Shown: piece by piece, positions 1-8,995 of the stretch
How the letters are laid out: each line of letters opens with the position of its first letter
How positions within the stretch are numbered: position 1 is the first letter of the stretch
Source of the DNA: an uncultured Shewanella sp.
Lineage (GTDB): Bacteria > Pseudomonadota > Gammaproteobacteria > Enterobacterales > Shewanellaceae
DNA length: 64,000 nt
Assembly (NCBI RefSeq): GCF_947501225.1
Contig: NZ_CANMUW010000022.1
Coordinates: 1-64,000 of the forward strand
Direction of reading: 5' to 3'
Notes under the pieces: model-generated
Seen by the model: the letters and a program-made list of their open reading frames with translations, nothing else
Told to the model about the DNA's origin: nothing
The model's database searches: none
Translations under genes and position numbers: made by a program

Positions 1-20
1 CACAGATTTCTTGTCTTAAC

Positions 21-33
21 TTGTTAAAGAACG
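21..33 (-). promoter_or_regulatory. boxA antitermination element of the rRNA leader
   Basis: The minus strand reads CGTTCTTTAACAA, close to the boxA (TGCTCTTTAACAA) of the E. coli rRNA leader, and continues into a segment ending in AATCTGTG as in the E. coli leader. boxA loads the Nus antitermination complex. It marks 1-209 as the untranslated leader of an rRNA operon that leaves the window to the left. Confidence 0.75.
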
Positions 34-70
34 TTTGCCTCAAACTCAGTAGAGCGGGCTAGGGCTGCGT

Positions 71-98
71 ATTCTACACTTCCCGTTGTTGGCGTCAA
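71..98 (-). promoter_or_regulatory. rRNA operon promoter P2
   Basis: Minus strand -35 TTGACG (93-98) and -10 TAGAAT (71-76) are 16 bp apart, with an A/T-rich tract just upstream (101-140) and a GC-rich discriminator (ACGCAGCCC) after the -10. It lies about 145 bp downstream of P1, the tandem arrangement known for gammaproteobacterial rrn operons. Confidence 0.75.
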
Positions 99-216
99 GC
101 GCTTTTAAAAATTTAATTTGCTTTTGTTTAAAACAAAGAAAATCAAGCTTACTTGTTGCCCTGACTGCTTTTCAGCTTTCCTTGAGAAGACTGGCTTGCC
201 GTGTCAGTGGGAGCGC

Positions 217-244
217 ATTATAGGGATCTCAGCCCAGAGCACAA
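217..244 (-). promoter_or_regulatory. rRNA operon promoter P1
   Basis: On the minus strand a -35 TTGTGC (239-244) and a perfect -10 TATAAT (217-222) are 16 bp apart. The bases after the -10 (GCGCTCCCACTGACACGG) closely match the start region of E. coli rrnB P1 as I remember it. The A/T-rich stretch at 251-295 would serve as an UP element. Transcription would run leftward; the 16S gene itself lies outside the window. Confidence 0.85.
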
Positions 245-385
245 GGGCTTTTTAAGGAAAAATCGATCTTTTTTAAGATCTATTTTTTAGCCACACAGTA
301 CTCACTACTTACCCCCAGAGTTATCCACATTCGGCTTATCTGAAGGTAGGTACACTAGCTGATAACGAATAATCAGAGAGTATTG

Positions 386-1255
386 TTACACTGGATCCTG
401 ATGAATGATCACTTCCGCATGGTCGAATGCGTTTCGTAACCTCTCCTCAGTTTCATCGGCGATTGCATGGGCATCTCTCAACGTAAGCTCACCATCCAGC
501 TCTAAGTGACATTGAATGAATGTGGTCTTACCTGACTCACGCGTTCTCAGATCGTGAAATCCATTTACCCTCGGATCTTGCTGGATAAGCTCTACGATCG
601 TTAACCGGGTATCAGGATCCAGCTCTCGGTCTAACAATGACTGAATCGAACGGTAGCCAAGATCTATGGCTTGCTGGCCAATAAATATGGCAATAAGGAT
701 GGCGAAAAGGCCATCGGCCCACCACCATCCATATTGGGATAAGAGTAATGCCAATAATACTGCTGCATTCAAAAACAGGTCAGACTTATAGTGCAGTGCG
801 TCGGCCTCAACGACGGTACTCGATGTCGCAGCCAAGGCTCTCTTTTGTAACAGGACCAAAGCAAACGTTAATACAATGGCGATGATGGATACAACGACAC
901 CGAGCATTGGATGGTTAATAGGTGTCGGATTAATGATTCGATCGCCGCCGTGAAACAGAAGCAGAAAAGCCGAGCCCAGAATGAACGCTGACTGTGCCAG
1001 TGCAGCCAAAGGTTCAGCCTTACCATGTCCGTATCGATGATCCTGATCTGCCGGCACGATTGCATATCTGATTGCAACAAAGTTAACGATTGAGGCGAGT
1101 GCGTCGGCAAATGAATCTGTTAAAGACGCCAACATACTGGCAGAGCCCGAGTACATCCAAGCCGCCATCTTGATAACAATAAGGGTCAAGGCAGTAGCCA
1201 CTGCTGCGCGGCTAGCTAACTTGACCCAGAAGTCGTATTGGGAAGTCTGTTTCAT
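386..1255 (-). CDS. fieF: Cation-efflux pump FieF (CDF family)
   Basis: A 289-residue inner-membrane protein of the cation diffusion facilitator family, which exports Zn(II)/Fe(II)/Cd(II) in exchange for protons. About six hydrophobic segments fill residues 10-205. The metal-site aspartates appear in the DSFAD motif of TM2 (near residue 47) and in the EADALHYKSD stretch (HxxxD, near 150-160). A cytoplasmic C-terminal domain with His/Asp residues follows. Length matches E. coli YiiP/FieF (300). It lies downstream of cpxP on the same strand, as in E. coli, so some Cpx-dependent read-through is possible. Confidence 0.93.
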   Translation of the reverse strand: MKQTSQYDFWVKLASRAAVATALTLIVIKMAAWMYSGSASMLASLTDSFADALASIVNFVAIRYAIVPADQDHRYGHGKAEPLAALAQSAFILGSAFLLLFHGGDRIINPTPINHPMLGVVVSIIAIVLTFALVLLQKRALAATSSTVVEADALHYKSDLFLNAAVLLALLLSQYGWWWADGLFAILIAIFIGQQAIDLGYRSIQSLLDRELDPDTRLTIVELIQQDPRVNGFHDLRTRESGKTTFIQCHLELDGELTLRDAHAIADETEERLRNAFDHAEVIIHQDPV

Positions 1256-1359
1256 AGGATCATATTTCTACTATCTATAGCTACTATCATTATCTATTAG
1301 ATAGCAGGGGGAAGCACATGATCCTAATTGTATCTTAAATCAACCTAAATTACTGACGA

Positions 1360-1863
1360 CTATCGTCCACCTTTACGTTCGTGACGTGAATGACCCTTTT
1401 CGAAGTTCTCCTTAAACTTAATTTGCTGCTCCGGAGTCAGTAGCTTATATATCTCATTCTGCACTTTGAGCATACTCAGAGCCTTCTGTTGCCGCTTCGC
1501 CTGCTTCTGCAACATAAGCTCCTTTGCTTGAGTCTCATCGAAGCTTCCTGCTGTGATTAAAGAGAGCATTTCAGCTTTATGTGCAAGGCGCTCATCACTC
1601 GTTGGACGGCTATCCTGCATCGACTCTTTTTGAGCCTTCATCAAAGTTTTGATTTCGGTTCGCTGCTCATCGGTTAAATCCAACCCTCTGAACATCTTCT
1701 TCATACTACTCTTCATACCACCATGATGACTCATTCTGTCACCTTTCATATGGTAACTACTATCCTGGCAACGACTCTGCTGCTCTGCATATACGCTTGT
1801 GGTCAATAATGCACTACTGGCCACGATGGCAAGCAGACCTGCTTTCAATGTATTTGCTTTCAT
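1360..1863 (-). CDS. cpxP: Periplasmic Cpx inhibitor CpxP (Spy/CpxP family)
   Basis: A 167-residue secreted protein; the start at 1863 puts a clean signal peptide (cut near VYA-EQQ) at the N-terminus, whereas the longer open frame to 2001 would not. The mature part has the two family LTxxQ-type motifs (LDLTDEQ and LLTPEQQ) and a basic, Met/His-rich helical body. CpxP binds the sensor CpxA and helps deliver misfolded periplasmic proteins to degradation. It is divergent from cpxRA across a perfect CpxR box, consistent with strong Cpx induction. Confidence 0.88.
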   Translation of the reverse strand: MKANTLKAGLLAIVASSALLTTSVYAEQQSRCQDSSYHMKGDRMSHHGGMKSSMKKMFRGLDLTDEQRTEIKTLMKAQKESMQDSRPTSDERLAHKAEMLSLITAGSFDETQAKELMLQKQAKRQQKALSMLKVQNEIYKLLTPEQQIKFKENFEKGHSRHERKGGR

Positions 1864-1953
1864 ATAACTGGCCTCAGATTGTTTATGGGGAAGCCCCCTT
1901 GATTCGACACTAGCTATTTTAGCGCCCCCTATGTAAGTCAGGGTTTGGGTTTC

Positions 1954-1968
1954 GTAAAAGACTGTAAA
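1954..1968. promoter_or_regulatory. CpxR binding site
   Basis: GTAAA-AGACT-GTAAA is a perfect match to the CpxR consensus GTAAA-N5-GTAAA. It lies 91 bp from the cpxP start and 132 bp from the cpxR start, so it can activate cpxP and autoregulate cpxRA. Confidence 0.85.
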
Positions 1969-2100
1969 TAAAGTAAGACTGGCTATTGCAGCCTGTAGCA
2001 TATCTCTTATCTTTACGTAGAATTACATTGATAAACTGCAATTGACATCCAAAAGGGTATACTTCCGATGTTAGTGTCTAGTTTTAAGGTAGAGAGTTTT

Positions 2101-2784
2101 ATGAGCCAAATTTTATTGATCGATGATGACCTGGGGCTGTCTGAGCTTTTGGCACAACTTCTTGAATTAGAAGGTTTTGAGCTTACACTTGCCCATGATG
2201 GGCAGAGAGGACTCGAGCTCGCGCTCGAAAAGCAATTCGATCTCATTCTATTAGACGTGATGCTACCTAAGCTCAATGGATTTGAAGTTCTGAAAGCTCT
2301 TCGTGCCAGCAAACAAACTCCGGTTCTGATGTTAACCGCAAAAGGTGATGAGATTGACCGGGTTGTCGGGCTTGAAATTGGCGCTGATGACTACCTTCCG
2401 AAACCATTCAACGACAGAGAGTTGGTGGCCAGGATAAAAGCCATTATAAGACGGTCTAACATTTTACCGGAAGAGAAAGCCACGACCGTTTACGAATATG
2501 GCGATATCCAACTCGATCCCGGCAGGCAGGAGGTATTTTGCCAGGAGCAGCTGCTCATATTAACCGGTACCGAGTTCGGGTTGCTGTTTGAGATGCTGCA
2601 AAATGGCGGCGAGTTGATCAGTAAAGAGACCCTTAGTGAAAAGGTACTAGGGAAAAAGCTGATGCCTTTCGACCGTAGCCTGGATATGCACCTCTCGAAC
2701 TTACGCAAGAAATTACCCGAGCGCACAGACGGCCGTCCCAGAGTCAAAACGATCCGAGGTAAGGGTTACATTTGGCTACCTTAA
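2101..2784 (+). CDS. cpxR: Response regulator CpxR (OmpR family)
   Basis: 227 residues. The N-terminal receiver has the acidic pair in LLIDDD, the phosphoacceptor Asp in LLLDVMLP (near residue 51) and the conserved Lys in LPKPF. The C-terminal OmpR-type winged helix ends in RGKGYIWLP. The ATG at 2101 begins right at the receiver core, so it is preferred over the ATG at 2068, which adds 11 residues. Role: transcriptional output of the envelope-stress Cpx system. The stop codon shares one base with the cpxA start, so the pair is translationally coupled. Confidence 0.93.
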   Translation: MSQILLIDDDLGLSELLAQLLELEGFELTLAHDGQRGLELALEKQFDLILLDVMLPKLNGFEVLKALRASKQTPVLMLTAKGDEIDRVVGLEIGADDYLPKPFNDRELVARIKAIIRRSNILPEEKATTVYEYGDIQLDPGRQEVFCQEQLLILTGTEFGLLFEMLQNGGELISKETLSEKVLGKKLMPFDRSLDMHLSNLRKKLPERTDGRPRVKTIRGKGYIWLP

Positions 2785-4151
2785 TGATCAAAGATAGACT
2801 CCCTAATCGAATTTTTATCAAGTTACTGCTCGGCTTCTGGCTTTGCAGCTCCTTGATCATAGCCATTGTCGGTCTGCTGCCTCTGCTACAGCAAAGTCAT
2901 GACCGCGCCCCGTTACCTCCCCATCTTGAAAGGTTACTCGAACGGTATGCTACACGCCTCATAGACAACCCCGAAATAATTAATAGCGATCAATTCAGGC
3001 GACTAAATCACCGCCGCGACTTTAAGGGGAAGCCAATTCGTTTTTATCTGGTCAACGACCAGGGAAGAGTCATAAATACCGAAAAAGTATCACGTGGAGT
3101 GAGACGGTTTATGCTGATGGCGGAAGAAGCCAGTGAGCCGATCAGTCATCAATTCAAAGATGAGCTGCTCTTCGGACCCTATAATTTTGACGTCTCGGGC
3201 AAACAATACGCGGTATATGGCCGATTTAACGATCATCACCCGCGTCCCTGGTTTTTCTTCTTCACCGAGAACAAACTCCTCACGCTGACACTGGCAATCG
3301 CATTGTCCGGATTACTATGTGGTCTGCTCGCATGGCACTTAGGTAAACCACTGAGAACACTGAGACTCAGTGCTGATGCTCTAGCCAATGGCGATCTTAC
3401 CAATCGAGTCGACAGGGCAACCACCAAGAGAAAAGATGAGATAGGCCAATTAGCTCAAGCCTTTAACGGCATGGCCGACTCTGTAGAGAATATGGTTAAC
3501 AGTCAGCAGAGGTTGATCAGTGATATTTCACACGAGCTCCGTACACCTCTGACCCGATTACAGCTCGCTCTGGCGCTGGCGCGAAAAAAGGGTCAGGAGT
3601 CTACAGAGACTGAGCGTATTGGCTATGAGGCCGAGCAGTTAGAGAAGATGATCTCAGAGCTCTTAGAGCTATCTAAAGTGAAACTCAATGTTCATGAACA
3701 CAAAATAGAACTGGGCTTAGCCGAAACATTAGGCCAGGTACTGGACGATGCAGAGTTCGAGGCGGAACAACAGGGTAAGGAGTTATCAATCGATATAGAT
3801 GAAGAGATAGAGCTGCCTCTCTACCCTAAGCCTCTTTCCCGCGCTATCGAGAACCTGTTACGTAACGCAATTCGTTACTCAAAATCCTCAGTCTCAATCA
3901 AGGCTCATAAGGCATTAGGCAAAGTGACGGTTGTGATCACCGACGATGGTCCGGGCATAGATAATGAACAAGATCTTCAAGCGATCTTCAAACCTTTCTA
4001 TCGACCACAGTCGGCGCGCGAGCGAGAATCGGGAGGCTGGGGTTTAGGCCTTGCCATCACCGAGGCCGCAGTCATGGCCCACCAAGGGAGCATTACCGCA
4101 ACTAATATGGATCCACACGGACTTAGTGTAACCATAAGGCTACCAAGTTAA
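2784..4151 (+). CDS. cpxA: Envelope-stress sensor kinase CpxA
   Basis: A 455-residue inner-membrane histidine kinase starting at the ATG that overlaps the cpxR stop. TM1 is near residues 10-30, a periplasmic sensor domain follows, TM2 is near 165-185, then a HAMP segment. The H-box SHELRTPLTRL carries the phosphorylated His; the N-box (ENLLRNAIRYS), DDGPGID and GWGLGLAI complete the ATPase domain. Its 3' end overlaps the convergent TetR gene by 4 bp. Confidence 0.92.
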   Translation: MIKDRLPNRIFIKLLLGFWLCSSLIIAIVGLLPLLQQSHDRAPLPPHLERLLERYATRLIDNPEIINSDQFRRLNHRRDFKGKPIRFYLVNDQGRVINTEKVSRGVRRFMLMAEEASEPISHQFKDELLFGPYNFDVSGKQYAVYGRFNDHHPRPWFFFFTENKLLTLTLAIALSGLLCGLLAWHLGKPLRTLRLSADALANGDLTNRVDRATTKRKDEIGQLAQAFNGMADSVENMVNSQQRLISDISHELRTPLTRLQLALALARKKGQESTETERIGYEAEQLEKMISELLELSKVKLNVHEHKIELGLAETLGQVLDDAEFEAEQQGKELSIDIDEEIELPLYPKPLSRAIENLLRNAIRYSKSSVSIKAHKALGKVTVVITDDGPGIDNEQDLQAIFKPFYRPQSARERESGGWGLGLAITEAAVMAHQGSITATNMDPHGLSVTIRLPS

Positions 4152-4792
4152 GCCGCAGATGCCGCTCTCTCCTGCACCAACCAGGCAGAGAACTCCAGTT
4201 TACCCGGAATACGTTTATCTGAGTGACCCATGAGGTGAGTTAGCGCGTAACTGAATTGGTAATACATCTGCACATCGCCGCTGTGCTTGTTGGCATCGTC
4301 GCTATTTATCATGGCACCGCGCAGGTAGTTGACGACTAACTCGGCTCTGTCGAAACCGGCAACATCACCGACTTGGCTGATCAGACTCTTATTCCACAGC
4401 TCATATTGAGAGTGAAGCTTCTCGAAGCGGTGGCGGTAATACTGAGTCGCTTGCACTAAAATTTCTGCATTAGGCATCACACGCTCGATGACAAAACGTT
4501 GATTAGATAGCATATCCCTCAGGCGCCAGCAGTGGTGGAATAAAATTCTCTCCAGAGGATCGCTATAATTGAATTCATCTTCTTTGGCTTGCTCCAGCCA
4601 TCGGCTGTAATCGGCGCAAGCTACGGCAACGATGAGATCGGCTTCAGAGGGGAAATGGTTATAGATGGTTCCTTTAGATATCTGGCTTGCCTTCACAAGG
4701 TGTGAACGGCATAGATCGAATGTCTTATGCCCTTGCAGGCACCTTTGAGCGACCTCTATCAGGTAGTTGCCACGCTGTTCCCAGTTACTCAT
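4148..4792 (-). CDS. TetR-family transcriptional regulator
   Basis: 214 residues from the ATG at 4792; a start 4 residues upstream is also open. The N-terminal helix-turn-helix reads LVKASQISKGTIYNHFPSEADLIVAV, a typical TetR recognition helix, and the remainder is an all-helical ligand-binding domain with no recognisable specificity. It is divergent from the LysR gene at 4928 and convergent with cpxA. Target unknown. Confidence 0.8.
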   Translation of the reverse strand: MSNWEQRGNYLIEVAQRCLQGHKTFDLCRSHLVKASQISKGTIYNHFPSEADLIVAVACADYSRWLEQAKEDEFNYSDPLERILFHHCWRLRDMLSNQRFVIERVMPNAEILVQATQYYRHRFEKLHSQYELWNKSLISQVGDVAGFDRAELVVNYLRGAMINSDDANKHSGDVQMYYQFSYALTHLMGHSDKRIPGKLEFSAWLVQERAASAA

Positions 4793-4927
4793 AATCAACC
4801 TCACACACTTCCAGTAAACAATCTGATTTCAACTTCACAATCGTAAGATAACAAGCTTCACTACAATTCGATATTGAGTAATACTGATAGCACTATTTAC
4901 TATCTCGATATCAACAAACCGCTACCT

Positions 4928-5797
4928 ATGCTTAAGATTGAATTATTAGAAGGTTTTATCGCTGTCGCCGAGTGCGGAAATTTATCCAAAGCTGCGGAGA
5001 AGATCTGTCGGACTCAATCGACCCTCAGCTTACAGATTAAAAAGCTTGAGGAGAGTGTGGGTCAACCATTATTGTTGAGAGATAATAAAGGTGTTTCATT
5101 AACAGAGTCTGGGGAAACCCTGCTCAACTACGCCTATAAGATGATGCAGCTTAACTCTCAGGCACTCGACGAACTCAAAGAGTGCCAGAACAAGGAGGTG
5201 ATACGCTTCGGGGTTCCTACCGATTACATTAACCGTTACCTTAGTAGCTGCCTGCTTGAGTTTATCCGTGAATTTACCTGCATCGAATTAGTGATAGATA
5301 CCGATGTCAGCGGCAACCTCTATAAGCGTCTGCATCAGGGCGAGTTCGATGTTATAGTCGCTACACACTGGCAGGCCCCTGCACCTGGGCATGGAGAGCT
5401 ACTGTTTGAGCGCCGTTTTCACTGGGCAGCAGCCAAGGGAGGTAATGCTCATATGCGCGATACCGTACCCATGGCGCTCTATCCTGAAAACTGTCCCATT
5501 CGAGCTCAGGTCTTTGCCAACCATCAGATATCGATGCGCCCAATCAATGTTTTGCTTTCCACTCCCTCGCCAAACGCTCTGTGCATGGCGGTTGAAAATG
5601 ACTTAGCCATAGCACCTATCGCAGAGTTTCGCATTAACGACCAGATGGAGATCCTGGATCCGGTTGAGCACAACATACCTCCTCTTCCAGTTTTCAATGA
5701 GTCTCTGTACCTCAATCCCGATACTCAAACGAAGGCAACCAATCAGTTAATCACTCTGATAAAGGCTAATGTTGAAAATCTGGCAACGCCAGAGTAA
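4928..5797 (+). CDS. LysR-family regulator near the porin/dddY genes
   Basis: 289 residues from the ATG at 4928; an upstream in-frame TTG at 4874 would add 18 residues not typical of the family. The N-terminal winged HTH (GNLSKAAEKICRTQSTLSLQIKKLEE) is followed by a periplasmic-binding-protein-like effector domain. It converges on the porin gene at the edge of the DMSP/acrylate island. Control of the porin or dddY is an inference from position only. Confidence 0.8.
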   Translation: MLKIELLEGFIAVAECGNLSKAAEKICRTQSTLSLQIKKLEESVGQPLLLRDNKGVSLTESGETLLNYAYKMMQLNSQALDELKECQNKEVIRFGVPTDYINRYLSSCLLEFIREFTCIELVIDTDVSGNLYKRLHQGEFDVIVATHWQAPAPGHGELLFERRFHWAAAKGGNAHMRDTVPMALYPENCPIRAQVFANHQISMRPINVLLSTPSPNALCMAVENDLAIAPIAEFRINDQMEILDPVEHNIPPLPVFNESLYLNPDTQTKATNQLITLIKANVENLATPE

Positions 5798-5871
5798 ATA
5801 TCGAGTTATCTCCAAGACAAGCAACATTAAAGCAGATTTGCGGCTTAACGATAAAAACTCAGCTCAGTAAC

Positions 5872-5905
5872 AAAAAAACACCAACCACGCGCATGTGGTT
5901 GGTGT
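5872..5905 (-). terminator. Rho-independent terminator of the porin gene
   Basis: An 11-bp perfect stem (ACACCAACCAC with GTGGTTGGTGT, loop GCGCAT) is followed on the minus strand by a run of T (5872-5878). It ends leftward transcription from the porin and separates it from the convergent LysR gene. Confidence 0.88.
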
Positions 5906-5987
5906 CGGCAATTTTGCCAAAATATGGTTAGGGATAAGTTACCGGGAGCTTTGGTAACCTAACCCATGCCATTTACTTCCAAATCCC

Positions 5988-7112
5988 TTAGAAGTAGTAA
6001 GCCATGCTGATGTTGAATCGCTTGTCCCAATCATCACCGACTTCAGGCAGACCGATATGGTCGTTGTTTGCCGTTGAGAAGGTCATGTTCTTACCCATGA
6101 TGAAGTCTACCTGTGTATAGGTAGGGCCTGCTGAAATCGCTGCACCTAATACGTTCTGCATACTGTCATCGTAAGTTTTGTCGGCAACATCCGGTGTCAT
6201 CAAACCGAAATCGTTGTAGAACTTCACGCTACCCCATTCGGTAGGAATTGTTTTTGCGAGGTTGACACTGTATACCTGCCCCTTTGAGGCAATTTCATAC
6301 TGCCAGCTGACCACTGAGATAGCGATCTTGTTTTCGTCCATGCTATCCGCTGCATCATACTCATACTGCATGGCTTGAAGTTGCAGATTCCAACCATTGA
6401 ACTTGCTGTCAAGGTGGGCGGCAACGGCATATCTGTCACCATTGTTGCCTGTTTTAGCATTGTAGATCTGGCCAGCTTCAACAGAGGCACCAAAAGTAGT
6501 TGAGCCACCCTGATGTTCCATGGTGTAAGCCTGGCGAAGGTTGATCTGATTTGTCTCTTCGTTGTTATACTCGGTACCGTTGATGGTGCCAGTATAAAGG
6601 TCTGCCGCGTACTGCTTGTTCTCGCTCGCTGCATATTCGGCATTCTTGTAGAAGGCCATATCTGTATGCCAACCATTTTTCTGGAAGGTGGCTTTCACAC
6701 CGACATCATAATCATCTTCGAAACCAAGGTAGTATGGCAGGCCGAACCAGTAGCTGTTAGAGATATAACCTATGTTGCCGAAAGGCACCTGGTTGATACC
6801 AAATTGCAGTTCCCACTCCGGGTTCAGGTCGTAGTAGGCGTAGCCGTATTTAATATAGTTAGTGCTGGAAGTGAAACGATAGTCTGATTTTAATCCCCAG
6901 TTACCCAACTTGCCGTCAAAACGTAGTGACGCCATATCAAACGTCAGATCACCAGCTTTATCTTTTGAACTTTCACTGTAATCTTTATATGAATAGTTAA
7001 CGCGTACTGCGCCGCCAATATTAATACCATCTTCAGCGTGAGCTAAAGTCGACATACCAGACAATGCTATAGCACTCGCCACCACAGATAATACAAACTT
7101 ATTTGTTCTCAT
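5988..7112 (-). CDS. Outer-membrane porin-like beta-barrel, DMSP island
   Basis: About 374 residues with a Sec signal peptide cut near LAHA-ED and a mature sequence of alternating amphipathic strands rich in Tyr, Asn and Asp, ending in the aromatic AYYF expected for BamA-dependent barrels. Several starts are clustered (7127, 7124, 7115, 7112); the ATG at 7112 follows GGTGAG at a usable distance and begins the signal peptide with MRTNK. It lies downstream of dddY on the same strand. Family knowledge allows a substrate-specific channel; that DMSP or acrylate passes through it is inferred from context. Confidence 0.75.
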   Translation of the reverse strand: MRTNKFVLSVVASAIALSGMSTLAHAEDGINIGGAVRVNYSYKDYSESSKDKAGDLTFDMASLRFDGKLGNWGLKSDYRFTSSTNYIKYGYAYYDLNPEWELQFGINQVPFGNIGYISNSYWFGLPYYLGFEDDYDVGVKATFQKNGWHTDMAFYKNAEYAASENKQYAADLYTGTINGTEYNNEETNQINLRQAYTMEHQGGSTTFGASVEAGQIYNAKTGNNGDRYAVAAHLDSKFNGWNLQLQAMQYEYDAADSMDENKIAISVVSWQYEIASKGQVYSVNLAKTIPTEWGSVKFYNDFGLMTPDVADKTYDDSMQNVLGAAISAGPTYTQVDFIMGKNMTFSTANNDHIGLPEVGDDWDKRFNISMAYYF

Positions 7113-7280
7113 CATTCTCACCATCATTTACTTTATATTTTTTACATTTCAACAAGCTGACGCATCTAAATTAAGACACCCAACTCACATGCACTTTTAT
7201 TGATTAAAGTCCGGCTTATTAAAAATAATATCAACCAATACAATAAACCGGATACTTTTAATGTGAATTAGCTATTAGCT

Positions 7281-8522
7281 TTACCACTTCACTTTAGTCA
7301 GGTCACATTGAATAACTTCGCCGCGATTTGCTGGTGTACCAGGTTTTTTAGCCGACTCGCAAAGTAATGTTGTACCATAGTCATTGCGTTTATCATGAGC
7401 ATTACTTCTTGCCCATACCGACACAATTGCACGCTCTTCAGGCTTAGCTTCACAACTGCCATCTACATCGAATGCATGAATGGTATTTTGGTGGAAATAG
7501 AGCAGAGGATCTTGCTCGGCACTACCCGCTTTCCACATAGAAGCTTCGTTAGCCTGGCTCGCATCAAACTGTACCCGGCGCATCTTATTATCTTCTTTTA
7601 CCGTCTTAACCAGTGGAGAGTCTTCTCTTACTGCGAAGCTCTTGAACTGATTGGCGCATGCGGGCTTGCGCATGTTGTAATAGATCTCTGAGATGGCGTG
7701 GTTGTGATATGGGTACAGGGTATCGACAGCTTGCACCGTCATCCCCACTTCTGCACCTACTTTTTCACCGTTAATTTCATCGATTCGCAGCAAGCCCCAA
7801 TGACCAAACACTTCGGCGTAGGCGTAACCGCCACGAATATTGTTGAAATTTTTATCGTTACGCTTGCTCTCTTCGCCATACATAGGGAACCAACCGGCAG
7901 CGGCCCATAAATTTGGCAGCGCATTGGCGCTCACATCATATGGGAAAGAGGATGGCATTTTCACTTCATCACCGGTTACCATCTTGGCGAAGTTTTTAGT
8001 GAATTTCTGGCCTATCTTTCTGACCTCTTTGTTGGTCACTTTAGTATTGAAAAACTCTTCGAATGATGTGCGTTTGGCCCACTGCGCTACGGGTGAATTC
8101 TTCTCTAACTCTCCTCCCGGGCTGTAGATCCAGCTAACATCTCTTCGCGCACCAAAGCATTGCTTGGCTTTTTCAGGATTATTGATCACCTGGTAGATGT
8201 TCTTCACCATGATCTTCATGTCACGGCGATCCATGATGCACATCTTCTTACCCTCAGTGGAGTCAAACAGCGCCTCATCTGAGTTAATGCAATTACTCTC
8301 TTCGCCATTTGTTAATGCTTGAGCATAGGCTTTCAAGTAAGTCAGTGTCTCATCCCATAGAATATCTACATATTTCTGATCTGCTTTTGAGTAATTTGGA
8401 ACTTCACCCAAGCACTTAAATTCAGCATCTTTTATATCATTGTTATCGAGAAAACTTGGAGTCTCTACTGCATAAGCACTATTAGCTAATGCCAAGCTTA
8501 AAAAAATCGCACTTTTTTTCAT
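7281..8522 (-). CDS. dddY: Periplasmic DMSP lyase DddY
   Basis: 413 residues with a Sec signal peptide (cut near AYA-VE). The C-terminal part carries a cupin-type metal site: H273, H275, E279 and Y281 in the segment YPYHNHAISEIYY, with H344/H349 in LYFHQNTIHAFDV. This is the arrangement of the DMSP lyase cupin superfamily, and the length and the Cys-rich N-terminal helical part match DddY. The enzyme cleaves dimethylsulfoniopropionate to dimethyl sulfide and acrylate in the periplasm. Upstream are ardA/ardB and downstream is a porin, a context that fits acrylate being used as an electron acceptor. A weak hairpin at 7206-7258 may end the transcript. Confidence 0.88.
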   Translation of the reverse strand: MKKSAIFLSLALANSAYAVETPSFLDNNDIKDAEFKCLGEVPNYSKADQKYVDILWDETLTYLKAYAQALTNGEESNCINSDEALFDSTEGKKMCIMDRRDMKIMVKNIYQVINNPEKAKQCFGARRDVSWIYSPGGELEKNSPVAQWAKRTSFEEFFNTKVTNKEVRKIGQKFTKNFAKMVTGDEVKMPSSFPYDVSANALPNLWAAAGWFPMYGEESKRNDKNFNNIRGGYAYAEVFGHWGLLRIDEINGEKVGAEVGMTVQAVDTLYPYHNHAISEIYYNMRKPACANQFKSFAVREDSPLVKTVKEDNKMRRVQFDASQANEASMWKAGSAEQDPLLYFHQNTIHAFDVDGSCEAKPEERAIVSVWARSNAHDKRNDYGTTLLCESAKKPGTPANRGEVIQCDLTKVKW

Positions 8523-8934
8523 AATAGTTCCATCACCATATCGTATTATATTAAGAGTAATCTCTTATTTAATTAATTAACTTTTATATTCAACTACGAA
8601 GTTTTTCCTGCACTACAATTTAAAACTTTAAATATATTCTATTACAACATTTAATTTAAAACTGAACTTACATCTCAAACTAACACAGCAACTCAAATTA
8701 ACTTTACAATATTGAATTGACTTCACACTTCTAACGTTTTTGCAACCTACTTAATAAGCTTTTGTCAGCAGCACATTTAACAAGCCAACATTTGAAATTG
8801 TTTAAATTTAATAACTCACCTCCCCTAATAACATTAAGAAAGGTGTCGCAAAACCAACAAAAAATAAATTTATCTTTGCAGGGATGTTTATTTTTTAATA
8901 GCCAGCATTAATAACATTTGAGATGAATCAAATA
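8523..8934 (-). promoter_or_regulatory. Long AT-rich leader of dddY with an FNR-like box (8918-8931)
   Basis: About 410 bp separate the dddY start from the terminator after ardB, with no convincing gene. At 8918-8931 the sequence TTGAGATGAATCAA matches 9 of the 10 defined bases of the FNR/EtrA consensus TTGAT-N4-ATCAA. A possible -10 (TATTAA on the minus strand, 8895-8900) lies 27 bp downstream, centre to centre, slightly closer than the classical spacing. If used, this promoter would leave a 5' leader of about 360 nt. Confidence 0.5.
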
Positions 8935-8968
8935 CCAACCGTAAAAATGGGGGGATTTACGGTTGGTT
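8935..8968 (-). terminator. Hairpin after ardB
   Basis: CCAACCGTAAA and its complement TTTACGGTTGG form a long stem around a G/C-rich loop immediately downstream of the ardB stop. It would separate ardAB transcription from dddY. The trailing T run is weak, so it may be only partly terminating. Confidence 0.6.
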
Positions 8969-8995
8969 TAAACTAATTACAACTAAATGTAATTA

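Noticed and set aside
321..329. Perfect DnaA box TTATCCACA
   Set aside because: A single box without a cluster, AT-rich unwinding element or dnaA/gidA neighbours; it cannot be called an origin.
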